DNA from: JACQZU01 sp041908165
Lineage (GTDB): Bacteria; Acidobacteriota; Holophagae; Holophagales; Holophagaceae
Length of the DNA stretch: 52,405 nt
Direction: 5' to 3'
Assembly (NCBI GenBank): GCA_041908165.1
Contig: JAYRFV010000177.1
Location: 1-52,405 of the forward strand
The notes beneath the pieces were generated by a model. It was not told where the DNA came from and did not search any database. It saw only the letters and a list, made by a program, of their open reading frames with translations. A program made the translations under genes and the position numbers. Of this stretch, positions 6,924 through 15,727 are shown in pieces (positions within the stretch are counted from its first letter, which is position 1; each line of letters begins with the position of its first letter).

Positions 6924-8494
6924 GGGCGGACTCCTTTCTCCAGCAGTTCCTGCAGTTCGGCAGCCAGCAGCCAGTCCTCGGGAAACCCTGCCGCCGCCTG
7001 GCGCAGGCCTTCCAGGCGGCCGGGCTCGGCCTGCCCGGACTCCCGCAGGGCCCTGATCCCTTCATAAAGGGCGGCCAGTTCCTCCGGCAGTGCCGCGGCC
7101 TTGCGGGTGCGCGCCAGATCCTCGGCTTCGCCGGCGGCGAAGGCGTTCAGGTCCCCGAACCAGTGGTCCCAGGCGCCGGGATCGGCGGGCCCGCCGGCCA
7201 CGCTGGGCAGGTCGTTGCTGAGGAAGAGCAGGGCCCAGGAAGGCAGATCCAGGGGGCGGCCCTCCTGGTGGCCGCGCAGGTTGACCACTTCGTGCTCCCC
7301 CACCCGGAAGCCCGTGAGGAACAGGCCGCTGGCGAGGGACAGGCTGAAGGGCCCGCGGTGCGGCAGGCGTCCCTGGCCGAAGGCCACCAGCGCCTCGCCG
7401 GGCCAGGGACGGCCCTGGGCCCGGCCGTCGCGGCTGAGCAGCACCGGCCCCTCGAGCCGCGCCAGCGCGGTGCCGAGGCCCGGGCCCGCGGCGCGACCCT
7501 GGACCTGCTGGACCACCTTGCCCGACAGCTGCAGGCCGTCGTCGAGGACCAGGTGATTGACGGTACGTGCCTTGAGGGCCTCCTCCAGGCCGTAGTCGCC
7601 ACCGCGGCGCCAGGCGAGGGTGGCCTCGAAGGCCTCCAGAACCTCGAACAGGTGGTCGAAATCCCGGGCCACGAACAGCTGCGGCTGCATCCGGGTGATG
7701 TCGTACTCGGTGTCGGCGCAACCCACGGCCAGGGGCAGCCTGGCCACCGCCTCGGTGAGGCAGTGCTGGGCCTCGCCCAGGCTGCTCAGCAGGCCGGCTC
7801 CGTAGATTCGCGGCCGGTCCAGGTCGCCCACCAGGCCATATTCGGCGGTCCACCAGTACAGCCGAGAGGCCCGGGTCGATTCGCTGACGTAGCGGCGGCT
7901 GGCGCTGGCGGCCTGCAGCCGCTGCTCCGCGAGCCGGGCGTCCTCCGGGGTGGATTCGGGGTCCTCCTTGACCACGCTGAGGTTGCGGATCGCGTCGTAG
8001 ACGGCCTGGTCCTCCACCGAGGCGATGGCCTTGAACCCGACCACGCCGCAGCGCTTCAGGTAGGCGGCGTAGCGCGCGTCGGCGAGGATCGGGGCGTGGC
8101 CGGCGCTCTCATGGACGATGTCGGGGGCCGGCGTGTAGGCGATGTGCGCGTGGCTGCGGATGTCGGCGGCGATGGCCAGCACCCCCAGGGCCTGCAGCTC
8201 GGTGAACACCGCCGGGGGGATGAAGCCGCGCACCGCCACGGCGCTCCAGCCGAGGGTCTGCAGCCGGGCGTTCATCTCGTCGAGGCTGGGGATCCGCTCG
8301 GTGCCGATGCCGGTCGCCTCCAGCCCGCGCAGGTAGCTGGGATGGGCGCGGTCCTCCAGCAGCCCGGTGAGCCGGCGCAGGATGTGCCGCCAGACCGCCT
8401 GGTCCCGAGGCGTGTAGGCGTCATAGTCCTGGGTCACCACGTAGCGGCGCAGGTGCGCGGGCAGTTGGGCGATGGCGCGCTCGGTGGGGGTCAT
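6920..8494 (-). CDS. phhA: Phenylalanine 4-monooxygenase, long form
   Basis: A 524-residue non-haem iron, pterin-dependent hydroxylase converting phenylalanine to tyrosine. The iron ligands are visible as the two histidines in PDIVHESAGHAPIL (near residue 135) and the glutamate in YWWTAEYGLVGD (near residue 225). Ordinary proteobacterial PhhA is about 260-300 residues. This one belongs to the longer form, with roughly 200 extra C-terminal residues containing GRVWLG-like beta-rich sequence and an acidic helical tail. I start at MTPTERAIAQLP (8494), which is preceded by GGAGG; the open frame upstream lacks conserved sequence. The dehydratase gene follows with a 4-bp overlap. Confidence 0.92.
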   Translation of the reverse strand: MTPTERAIAQLPAHLRRYVVTQDYDAYTPRDQAVWRHILRRLTGLLEDRAHPSYLRGLEATGIGTERIPSLDEMNARLQTLGWSAVAVRGFIPPAVFTELQALGVLAIAADIRSHAHIAYTPAPDIVHESAGHAPILADARYAAYLKRCGVVGFKAIASVEDQAVYDAIRNLSVVKEDPESTPEDARLAEQRLQAASASRRYVSESTRASRLYWWTAEYGLVGDLDRPRIYGAGLLSSLGEAQHCLTEAVARLPLAVGCADTEYDITRMQPQLFVARDFDHLFEVLEAFEATLAWRRGGDYGLEEALKARTVNHLVLDDGLQLSGKVVQQVQGRAAGPGLGTALARLEGPVLLSRDGRAQGRPWPGEALVAFGQGRLPHRGPFSLSLASGLFLTGFRVGEHEVVNLRGHQEGRPLDLPSWALLFLSNDLPSVAGGPADPGAWDHWFGDLNAFAAGEAEDLARTRKAAALPEELAALYEGIRALRESGQAEPGRLEGLRQAAAGFPEDWLLAAELQELLEKGVRP

Positions 8495-8621
8495 CGGGCC
8501 TCCAGGCGGGGAGCGGGCAGCCGGGACGCCCTGAAGGAGACCGCCGTCGGGGCGCCGCCCGGGATCCGCCCGGACACGGTGTGCGCGACGCAGTTCACGG
8601 GAGTCCTTGCGAAGGATTCTC

Positions 8622-8630
8622 AGTCTAGCA
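8622..8630 (-). promoter_or_regulatory. Putative extended -10 promoter for phhA-phhB
   Basis: The minus strand reads TTGCTAGACTG: a TGC extension followed by TAGACT, the arrangement of an extended -10 promoter, with no good -35. Transcription would start near 8615 and give a leader of about 120 nt before the phhA start. It overlaps the last codon of the upstream small membrane protein gene. Confidence 0.35.
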
Positions 8631-8957
8631 AGATCCAGGCGGCTCCGGGTCGGCACCGGCCAGGAGCAGCGCCGCGGTCCTCAGGGGCCTCTGCAGGGCG
8701 ATGAACAGCAGGCTTCCGAGGGCCAGCAGGACGAACAGGCCGGTGGCGCTGATCGTGCCCCCGCCCAGGAGCAGGTGCGCCAGGAAGGGGGCGATGAACA
8801 GCAGCAGCGAGACCAGCCAGTCCACGGCTGCCGCCGCCGCCGGGGACAGCCTGAGGATCTCCGCGCGCCGCCGCAGCCGCCGGATGGAATCGGGGTCCAC
8901 GCCCAGCACGGGCCACTGGCCCGCGAGGGCTGCCCTCACCCGGCCGGGGCGGGACAC
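8625..8957 (-). CDS. Small two-helix membrane protein of unknown function
   Basis: A 110-residue protein starting at a GTG that lies 1 bp beyond the dihydroorotase stop, so it is translationally coupled to pyrC. Residues 1-40 are basic and cytoplasmic-looking (SIRRLRRRAEIL). Two hydrophobic segments follow, about residues 46-66 (VDWLVSLLLFIAPFLAHLLL) and 70-90, then a short tail. I do not recognise a family. The tight packing and the GTG start just behind pyrC argue that it is a real gene rather than a shadow. Confidence 0.6.
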   Translation of the reverse strand: MSRPGRVRAALAGQWPVLGVDPDSIRRLRRRAEILRLSPAAAAAVDWLVSLLLFIAPFLAHLLLGGGTISATGLFVLLALGSLLFIALQRPLRTAALLLAGADPEPPGSC

Positions 8958-8958
8958 C

Positions 8959-10251
8959 TCAGCCCCAGACCCGGCGGCCGTCGACCCAGGTGCCGAGGAT
9001 CCGGCCGGGCAGTTCCCAGCCCTTGAAGGGGGTGTTGAAGGATTTCGAGTGGATGAAGGCGCGGTCCACGGCGACCTTGGCGGCCAGGTCGATGAGCACG
9101 AAGTCCGCTGGGCTGCCGGGGCGGAGACTGCCCAGGCCCTTGGCGTCGAGGTGGAAACAGCGGGCCGGCTCGCTGCCGAGCAGCGCCAGCGCCCGCGCCA
9201 GCGGGATGACCTTGCGGTTGACCAGCAGCTCGAGGGTCAGTGGCAGCGCGGTCTCCAGGCCGATGACGCCGAAGGCGGCGATCGGCAGTTCGCACTCCTT
9301 GTCGTCCCAGGTGTGCGGCGCGTGGTCGGTGGCGATGGCATCCACCGTGCCGTCGGCGAGGGCCTCCAGGACCGCATCCAGGTCGGCCTCGGTGCGCAGC
9401 GGCGGATTCATCTTGTAGTCCGCGTCGAAGCGCATCAGTTCCTTGTCGGTGAGGGCGAAGTGGTGCGGGGTCACCTCGCAGGTGACGCGGATGCCGCGAC
9501 GCTTGGCATCGCGGATCATGTGCAGGCTGCCCCTGGTGCTGACGTGGGCGACGTGGAGGTGGCCGCCGGTGTAGTCCGCCAGCACGATGTCGCGGGCCAC
9601 CATCACCTCCTCCGCGGCGCTCGGGATGCCCAGGCAGCCGAGGCGCGCGGACATGGCGCCCTCGTTCATGTAGCCCTTGCCGGCGAGGTTCACGTCCTCT
9701 TCGTGGGCGACCACCGGGACGTCCAGCCAGGCGGTGTACTTGAGCGCCCGGCGCATGATCGCGGCGTTCATCACGGGCAGGCCGTCGTCGCTGAAGGCCA
9801 CGCAGCCGGCGCCCTTGAGCACCCCGAAGTCGGCCAGTTCCTCGCCCTGGAAGCCCTTGGTGAGGGCCCCGATCGGGAAGTACCGGCACAGCCCGGTGCG
9901 GGCGGCGCGGCTGAGCATCATCTCCGTGATGGCGACGCTGTCGTTGACCGGCTTGGTGTTGGCCATGGCGCAGACGCTGGTGAAGCCGCCGGCGACGGCG
10001 GCCCGGCTGCCGGTCTCGATGGTCTCCTTGTGGGTCTGGCCGGGTTCGCGGAAGTGCGCGTGGAGGTCGATGAAGCCCGGCGCCAGCAGCGCTCCCCGGG
10101 CGTCCACCTCCTCCGCTCCGGCGGCCCGGGGATCGCGGGCGGCCTCCGCGCCGATGGCCGCCACCCGGCCGTCCACCACCAGCAGGGCACCCTGTTCGTC
10201 GAGCTTCTGGGCAGGGTCCAGGATGCGGGCGTTGCTCACGAGCAGGGACAT
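8959..10251 (-). CDS. pyrC: Dihydroorotase, class I
   Basis: A 430-residue zinc amidohydrolase of pyrimidine biosynthesis (carbamoyl-aspartate to dihydroorotate). Class I features: the metal motif DLHAHFREPGQTHKE near residue 60, GGFTSVCAMANTKP, later histidines in HVAHVSTRGSLHM and CEVTPHHFAL, and the catalytic DHAPHTWDDKE near residue 310. The length is normal for the class. It follows the APC permease gene by 39 bp on the same strand and is closely followed by a small membrane protein gene. No aspartate carbamoyltransferase gene is in the window; class I dihydroorotases are often encoded beside it. Confidence 0.95.
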   Translation of the reverse strand: MSLLVSNARILDPAQKLDEQGALLVVDGRVAAIGAEAARDPRAAGAEEVDARGALLAPGFIDLHAHFREPGQTHKETIETGSRAAVAGGFTSVCAMANTKPVNDSVAITEMMLSRAARTGLCRYFPIGALTKGFQGEELADFGVLKGAGCVAFSDDGLPVMNAAIMRRALKYTAWLDVPVVAHEEDVNLAGKGYMNEGAMSARLGCLGIPSAAEEVMVARDIVLADYTGGHLHVAHVSTRGSLHMIRDAKRRGIRVTCEVTPHHFALTDKELMRFDADYKMNPPLRTEADLDAVLEALADGTVDAIATDHAPHTWDDKECELPIAAFGVIGLETALPLTLELLVNRKVIPLARALALLGSEPARCFHLDAKGLGSLRPGSPADFVLIDLAAKVAVDRAFIHSKSFNTPFKGWELPGRILGTWVDGRRVWG

Positions 10252-10290
10252 GAAGGCTCCAGGGACCGCCGCGCCGCGGCCGGTTCCATG

Positions 10291-11742
10291 TTACCTGCTG
10301 CGGAATCGCAGTGCGTACAGCAGGGCCGCGGCGGCGATCCAGGCGAGGCCGATGTAGGCGGCGCCGCGGACCGCGGGATCCAGGTAGGCCCCCGCCACCA
10401 CGCCCAGCTCGCCGACCACGAACAGCAGCGGCACCGCAGGATAGGCCGGCACCCGGAAGCCGTCCCCGGATGCGGCCCCGCCCCTCCGGCGCAGCACCAG
10501 AAGGGCCGCACCGGTGAGGGCGAAGAACACCCCATCGATGAAGACCAGGCCGTTCAGCAGCCGGTCGATGCCGTGGGGACCGGCGGCCAGCAGCAGCGCC
10601 AGGGCGGTGAGGCCGATCAGGAGCACCGCCGGCAGCGGCGTGCCCCAGCGCCGGTCGAGCCGGGCAAAGGGCGTGAAGAAGCGGCCGTCGCAGGCCAGGC
10701 CGTAGACGAGCCGGGGACCGGTGAGCAACTGCGCGTTCAGCACGCCGAAGGCGGACACCGCCACCGCCGCCGCCACCAGCCGCCGGCCCAGGCCCGGCAG
10801 GACCACCGCCACGGCGTCTGCGGCCAGCGCCCGGCTGGCGGCCACCGCCGGGGCGCCGAGCAGGCGCAGGTAGGCCCAGTTGGCCGCCAGGTAGACGGCG
10901 ACAACGATCAGCACGCCGCCGAGGATCGCCCGCGGCAGGTTGCGGGCAGGCGCGGCCACCTCGCCGGAGATCCACAGGGCGTGCTGCCACCCGCCGAAGG
11001 AGAACAGGCAGGGCACCAGGGCCGCCAGCACCGCAGCCACCGGCCCCAGGGCCGGGGCTCCGGCGGGCTGGGACGCCGGGACCGGAGGTGCTGCGACCAG
11101 GGCCAGCGCCACCACCGCCAGCAGGGCCAGCAGCTTGCCCAGCACCGTGGCGTTCTGGATCCGCGACCCCCAGCGCACGCCGAGGATGTTGGCGGCAGTC
11201 AGCCCCAGGATCAGGGCCGCGGCGAGGCCCAGCACCTGCGGTCCGCCGAAACCCGAGACCGGTCCACGGCCGACGGCACCCAGCAGGTTGGTGGCGCAGA
11301 TCAGGGCGATGATCCCGATCGATCCGCCCTGGATGGCGGTGGCGTTGCAGAACACGAACAGGAAGCCGGGCAGGGGGCCGTAGGCGTCGCGCAGGATCTC
11401 GTACTGGGCCCCGCTGGCGTGGTAGCGGCCCCCGAGTTCGGCGAAGGTGAGCGCGCCGCACAGGGCGATGGTCCCGGCCAGCACCCAGGCGGCCAGGGCC
11501 AGGCCGGCGCTGCCGGTGAGGGCCGCCACCTTGGAGGGGGTGAAGAAGATCCCCACGCCGACGATCGCCCCCACCACCACGCTGGTGGCGTCGAACCGGC
11601 CCAGGACCCGGCGCGGGCCTGGCAGCTGCAGCGGGGGATTGGGCACCTGGAGGATTTCACCACACTGACCGGAGGTTGGGAACGATGCCGACACCGCTCC
11701 CTGCCCGGGATGGGCACTCCGGGAGGTCGGTCGAGGGTTCAC
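10291..11742 (-). CDS. APC-family amino acid permease
   Basis: A 483-residue amino acid/polyamine transporter with about 12-13 hydrophobic helices. The first helix carries the family glycine signature VVVGAIVGVGIFFTPSKVAA, followed by GALTFAELGGRYHASGAQYE. The GTG start at 11742 overlaps the stop of the MFS gene (GTGA) and has GGGAGG 8 nt upstream. This gives a ~40-residue hydrophilic N-terminal tail before TM1. A shorter form from GTG 11646 is possible, but it lacks a ribosome-binding site. Coupling to an exporter and the divergent LysR gene suggests the three act on one substrate; which one cannot be told. Confidence 0.85.
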   Translation of the reverse strand: MNPRPTSRSAHPGQGAVSASFPTSGQCGEILQVPNPPLQLPGPRRVLGRFDATSVVVGAIVGVGIFFTPSKVAALTGSAGLALAAWVLAGTIALCGALTFAELGGRYHASGAQYEILRDAYGPLPGFLFVFCNATAIQGGSIGIIALICATNLLGAVGRGPVSGFGGPQVLGLAAALILGLTAANILGVRWGSRIQNATVLGKLLALLAVVALALVAAPPVPASQPAGAPALGPVAAVLAALVPCLFSFGGWQHALWISGEVAAPARNLPRAILGGVLIVVAVYLAANWAYLRLLGAPAVAASRALAADAVAVVLPGLGRRLVAAAVAVSAFGVLNAQLLTGPRLVYGLACDGRFFTPFARLDRRWGTPLPAVLLIGLTALALLLAAGPHGIDRLLNGLVFIDGVFFALTGAALLVLRRRGGAASGDGFRVPAYPAVPLLFVVGELGVVAGAYLDPAVRGAAYIGLAWIAAAALLYALRFRSR

Positions 11743-13199
11743 CCCCGACCTCCCGGCCCGGCATCGGGGCAGGGCATGGGGGCTGGGTGCCGGCGCCCGG
11801 CCAGAGAGACGGTGGCGACGACCAGGAACAGTGCCGCCACGGCGAAGGTCCCCCTCATCCCCGTGGACACGGCCTCAGGGGCGGCCGCGGCGACATCGCC
11901 GGCACCCGAAGCCAGGGCGAAGACGGCCCCCATGAAGGAGGTCCCGGTGACCAGACCAAGGTTGCGCGCCAGGCTGAGCAGGCCCGAGACCAGTCCCTGC
12001 TGCGCTGCACCGGCCGCGGACATGATCACGGTGTTGTTGGCGGTCTGGAACAGGGCGTAATGGGAGGTGACGACGAGGAGCGGGGCGAGGTAGCCGGGCA
12101 GGCCGGACCGGAGCGGCGTGAGCGACAGCCCCACGACCCCCAAGGTCATGCCCACCAGGCCCGCCAGCGCCATGCGCGGACCTCCGAAGCGGTCCACCAA
12201 CCGTCCGGCGGGGATGCCGCTGAGCACGGCGGCGAGTGGACCCGCCGAGAGGGCGAGCCCCACCCGCGCTGGATCGAGATCGAGGGCCCGGGACAGGTAG
12301 AACGGCCCCACCACCAGCGTCGCCATGATCACGGTGGAGACGGCCATGCCCACGGCCAGGCCGGCGCCCAGGCCCGGGACCTCGAACAGCCCGAAGGGGA
12401 TCAGCTGCACCGCGGCCCTGCGCTGGGTCGCCAGGAAGATCACCAGACCGACCGCCGCCGTCAGGAGCAGGCCCAGGTTCAGCCGCCCGAAGCTGCCGTG
12501 GCCCAGGGTCGTGGCCAGGGCATAGGCGGCCAGGGTCAGGGCCAGCCATGCCGTGCCCGATCCCGGGAATGCGGTCCGGCCCGCCGGCCCGGCCGGAGGG
12601 TCCGTGGGCAGGTGCCGTCGCGACAGCGCCAGGGTCAACAACCCCAGGGGCACATTGACCAGGAACATGGATCGCCAGCCGAGGTGGGTCGTCAGCAGGC
12701 CGCCGACCGAGGGGCCGAGGGTGGTACCCACCGCGGACATGGTCCCGAGCAGGCCCATGGCGACGCCGGTGCGGGCCTTGGGGACGGTCCGTCCGACGAA
12801 CGCCACGGTCAGCGCCATCATGATGGCCGAGCCGAGGCCCTGCGCGGCCCTTGCCGCCACCAGCCAAGGCAGGTTCGGGGCGAGGCCGCAGCCGAGCGAG
12901 GCCGCGGTGAACACGGCGATGCCTGCCAGCAGGAGGCGCTTCCGACCGATTCGGTCACCCAGCCGTCCGACCGAGACGATCAAGGTGGTGACCGCCAGGA
13001 GGTACGCCAGGACGACCCATTGCACCGCCTGGAAGGAGGCCTCGAAGGTCCGGGCGAGGACGGGCAGGCCCGCATTGGCAATGCTGGTATCGAGGGAACC
13101 CAGCAGCATCGACAGCGACAGGCTCGCCAGCGTCGCACGGACGGACGGCAGCCAGGCGTCCCGGTCCACGGGTCGGGAATGATCATCCGGCCTGTCCAT
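11739..13199 (-). CDS. MFS transporter, DHA2 (EmrB/QacA) drug-exporter family
   Basis: A 486-residue major facilitator with about 14 helices, the size of the DHA2 proton-antiport multidrug group. Motif A is visible as GRLGDRIGRKRLLLAG (about residues 75-90), and LDTSIANAGLPVLARTF in TM1 matches the LDxTIVNVALP signature. The ATG at 13199 is preced by GGAGGTGCCC and is preferred over the ATG 12 bp upstream. The gene is divergent from a LysR regulator and coupled to an APC permease. Export of an antibiotic, amino acid or analogue is likely, but the substrate is unknown. Confidence 0.88.
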   Translation of the reverse strand: MDRPDDHSRPVDRDAWLPSVRATLASLSLSMLLGSLDTSIANAGLPVLARTFEASFQAVQWVVLAYLLAVTTLIVSVGRLGDRIGRKRLLLAGIAVFTAASLGCGLAPNLPWLVAARAAQGLGSAIMMALTVAFVGRTVPKARTGVAMGLLGTMSAVGTTLGPSVGGLLTTHLGWRSMFLVNVPLGLLTLALSRRHLPTDPPAGPAGRTAFPGSGTAWLALTLAAYALATTLGHGSFGRLNLGLLLTAAVGLVIFLATQRRAAVQLIPFGLFEVPGLGAGLAVGMAVSTVIMATLVVGPFYLSRALDLDPARVGLALSAGPLAAVLSGIPAGRLVDRFGGPRMALAGLVGMTLGVVGLSLTPLRSGLPGYLAPLLVVTSHYALFQTANNTVIMSAAGAAQQGLVSGLLSLARNLGLVTGTSFMGAVFALASGAGDVAAAAPEAVSTGMRGTFAVAALFLVVATVSLAGRRHPAPMPCPDAGPGGRG

Positions 13200-13262
13200 G
13201 GGCACCTCCACGCCCCCCAGGGGCTGTGCCTAAAGGTGGGACGCGCCGCTGAAGTGCGGAAG

Positions 13263-13305
13263 ACGCATGCTTTGCATTGAATACATGCATGAAACGCACT
13301 TTATA
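13263..13305. promoter_or_regulatory. Candidate LysR operator and divergent promoters
   Basis: The MFS-LysR spacer is AT-rich compared with its surroundings and contains TGCAT-N7-ATGCA (13273-13289), set in a larger near-palindrome that starts at ACGCATGC (13263). This is the size and symmetry of a LysR box. TTTATA at 13300-13305 reads TATAAA on the minus strand and could be the -10 of the MFS gene (leader about 95 nt). On the plus strand, TTGAAT-N17-TTTATA overlaps the same repeat. Binding has not been shown. Confidence 0.5.
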
Positions 13306-13337
13306 GGGCCCCGCCAGCGCCTGGCGCAGGTTTTCAG

Positions 13338-13346
13338 TGCTATGGT
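13338..13346 (+). promoter_or_regulatory. Putative extended -10 for the LysR gene, leaderless arrangement
   Basis: TGC-TATGGT ends 6 bp before the LysR ATG at 13353, so transcription would begin at or next to the start codon. No Shine-Dalgarno sequence lies between, consistent with a leaderless mRNA. Confidence 0.35.
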
Positions 13347-13352
13347 CTGGCC

Positions 13353-14252
13353 ATGAAACGGCCGGACCTGAACCTGCTCGTCACCCTCGAGGCGCTGCTG
13401 ACGGAAGGGAGCGTGGCCCGCGCCGCGGCTCGCCTGCAGCTCAGCCCCTCGGCCATGAGCCGGGCCCTGGCCCGGTTGCGAACGACCACCGGCGACCCCC
13501 TGCTGGTTCGCGCTGGAAGGGTGCTGGTGCCCACCCCCCGCGCCGAGGACCTGCGCGAATCCGTCTCCCGCCTGGTCGAAGCCTCGGAGGCCGCGCTCCG
13601 GCCTGCGAAACGACCGGACCTGCTTCGCCTGGAGCGGACCTTCACCCTCCGGACCAGCGACGGTTTCCTGGAGAACTTCGGTCCGTCGCTGGTGGCCAGG
13701 GTCGCGCTGCAGGCGCCGCGGGTCCGGCTGAGGTTCATGCCGAAGCCGGACAAGGAGAGCCAGGGCCTGCGCGACGGCACCGTCGACCTGGAGACCGGCG
13801 TCATCGAAGGCAGCACCGGCCCCGAAGTGAAGGCCCAGGCCCTGTTCCAGGACCGCCTGATCGGTGTCGTCCGGCCCGGCCATGCCTTGACCCAAGGAAG
13901 GGTCACCCTGGCCAGGTACCAGCGTGCCAGGCACGTGGCCGTGGCCCGCCAGGGCTGGGAACAGGGCCATGTCGAGGCTGCCCTCCGGACCTGCGGGGGC
14001 CAGCGGACCGTGGCCGCGGTGGTGACCGGCTTTTCAGCGGCTCTGGCCCTGGTCCACGGCTCGGACCTGGTGGCCGCCGTCCCCGAACGGCACACGCAGA
14101 ATCTCCGGCGGGACCTGGTGGATTTCGAACTGCCCTTCCCGGTGCCGGGATTCACGGTCTCCCTGCTCTGGCATCCGCGCATGCAGGCCGACCCGGTGCA
14201 TCGCTGGCTCCGCCAATGCGTCCTGGAGACCTGTTCGGGCCCGCCGGCCTGA
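13353..14252 (+). CDS. LysR-family transcriptional regulator
   Basis: A 299-residue LysR-type regulator. The N-terminal winged helix-turn-helix spans about residues 1-65 (LNLLVTLEALLTEGSVARAAARLQ, then LSPSAMSRALARLR), followed by the VRAGRVLVPTPRAEDL wing and a linker helix. The remainder is the periplasmic-binding-like effector domain. It resembles the NodD/YafC branch. It is transcribed away from the MFS-APC gene pair with a shared 153-bp control region containing an inverted repeat, so it most likely regulates those transporters and itself. The inducer is unknown. Confidence 0.93.
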   Translation: MKRPDLNLLVTLEALLTEGSVARAAARLQLSPSAMSRALARLRTTTGDPLLVRAGRVLVPTPRAEDLRESVSRLVEASEAALRPAKRPDLLRLERTFTLRTSDGFLENFGPSLVARVALQAPRVRLRFMPKPDKESQGLRDGTVDLETGVIEGSTGPEVKAQALFQDRLIGVVRPGHALTQGRVTLARYQRARHVAVARQGWEQGHVEAALRTCGGQRTVAAVVTGFSAALALVHGSDLVAAVPERHTQNLRRDLVDFELPFPVPGFTVSLLWHPRMQADPVHRWLRQCVLETCSGPPA

Positions 14253-14299
14253 CCCGCGGAGGGGGTGCAGTTCACGGCCGGCAGAGGCCTGGAGCTTGC

Positions 14300-15727
14300 C
14301 TAGTGCATCCCGCTCTCTCCCGCCAGCTGCTTGGCGAGGTCTCCGACGACCGCCTTGGCGTCGCCGAACAGCATGAAGGTCTTGTCCAGGAAGTACAGTT
14401 CGTTGTCGATGCCGGCGAAGCCCGGGGCCTTGGAACGCTTGATGGCGTACACGGTCCGCGCCCGGTCGGCGTCGATGATGGGCATGCCGTAGATCGGGCT
14501 GCCCTTGTCCGAGCGCGCGGCGGGGTTGACCACGTCGTTGGCGCCGATCACCAGGACCACGTCGGCCTGTGGCATGTCGCCGTTGATGGCGTCCATCTCC
14601 ACCAGGTCGTCGTAGGGGATCTCGGCTTCCGCGAGCAGGACGTTCATGTGTCCGGGCATGCGTCCGGCCACCGGGTGGATGGCGAACTTCACGGCCACCC
14701 CGCGCTTCTTCAGCAGGTCGTAAAGTTCGCGGACCTTGTGCTGGGCCTGGGCGACCGCCAGGCCGTAGCCGGGGACGATGACCACCAGGTCGGCCTGGGC
14801 CATGACCTGCGCCGCGCTCTCCGGGGTGTCGGCCTTGTAGGCCTTCTGCTCCCCGCCGGCGGCCGCGGCCTGGGCCTGGCCGAAGGCGCCGAACAGCACG
14901 TTGCTGAAGGAGCGGTTCATGGCCTTGCACATGATGATCGACAGGATCAGGCCGGAACTGCCGTCCAGGGCGCCGGCGGTGATCAGCAGCTTGTTGTTCA
15001 GGACGAAGCCCATGGCCACCGCGGAGAGGCCGGCGTAGGCGTTCAGGATGGAGATGACCGTCGGCATGTCGGCGCCGCCGATGGGGATGACCAGCAGCAC
15101 GCCGAAGGCCAGGGACAGGACCATGATCCCGGCGAAGGCGGCCGGCGCCCAGGGCGCCAGGGGGTTGGCGACCAGCGCCGCGCCGAGTCCCAGGGCCAGC
15201 AGCAGGAGTCCGATGTTGCCGACGTTCTGCCCGGGGTAGGTGACCGGACGCTGGGGGATCCACTTCACTTCCTGGAGCTTGCCGGCAGCCATGAGCGAGC
15301 CGGTGAAGGTGAGGAAGCCGAGCAGGACCTCGGCCACCAGCGCCACCACGATGAAGGGCGACAGCGCCGAGGCATTGCCCTGACCGTGGTAGAGGAAGAA
15401 CTTGGCGGTGCCCACCAGCCCCGCCGCCAGGCCGCCGAAGGCGTGCGAGAGGGCGGTCCGCTGCGGTACCGCGGTGAGCGGCACCTGCGCCAGCGGGTAG
15501 CCGATCGCCGCGCCCAGGACGAAGGCCGCGAGGATCCACCCGTAGTGGCTCCCCCCGGTGGCGAGGACGCCGGCCAGGGTGCCCAGCACCGCGAGGACCA
15601 TGGCGGCCACGCCGGAGAGGACGCCCCTGCGCGCCGTCTCGGGGTCGCTCATCCAGCGCAGCGAAAGGATGAACAGCGCGGTGGCGACGAGATAGAGGAC
15701 CTGGACGAGGTTCTCCGCGGACATCAT
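14300..15727 (-). CDS. pntB: NAD(P) transhydrogenase beta subunit
   Basis: A 475-residue membrane subunit of the proton-translocating transhydrogenase, which uses the proton gradient to reduce NADP with NADH. About nine TM helices fill residues 1-260. The C-terminal NADP-binding dIII domain (about 295-475) has VIVPGYGLAVAQAQHKVREL, FAIHPVAGRMPGHMNVLLAE, DLVEMDAINGDM and VLVIGANDVVNPAA, all diagnostic. It overlaps the stop of the preceding small subunit gene by 4 bp. Length and motifs are normal, and it is the last gene of a three-gene operon. Confidence 0.97.
   Translation of the reverse strand: MMSAENLVQVLYLVATALFILSLRWMSDPETARRGVLSGVAAMVLAVLGTLAGVLATGGSHYGWILAAFVLGAAIGYPLAQVPLTAVPQRTALSHAFGGLAAGLVGTAKFFLYHGQGNASALSPFIVVALVAEVLLGFLTFTGSLMAAGKLQEVKWIPQRPVTYPGQNVGNIGLLLLALGLGAALVANPLAPWAPAAFAGIMVLSLAFGVLLVIPIGGADMPTVISILNAYAGLSAVAMGFVLNNKLLITAGALDGSSGLILSIIMCKAMNRSFSNVLFGAFGQAQAAAAGGEQKAYKADTPESAAQVMAQADLVVIVPGYGLAVAQAQHKVRELYDLLKKRGVAVKFAIHPVAGRMPGHMNVLLAEAEIPYDDLVEMDAINGDMPQADVVLVIGANDVVNPAARSDKGSPIYGMPIIDADRARTVYAIKRSKAPGFAGIDNELYFLDKTFMLFGDAKAVVGDLAKQLAGESGMH

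Noticed and set aside
8701..12060. A 1119-codon plus-strand frame over pyrC and the APC permease
   Set aside because: Gln/Gly/His/Arg-rich shadow of conserved minus-strand genes.
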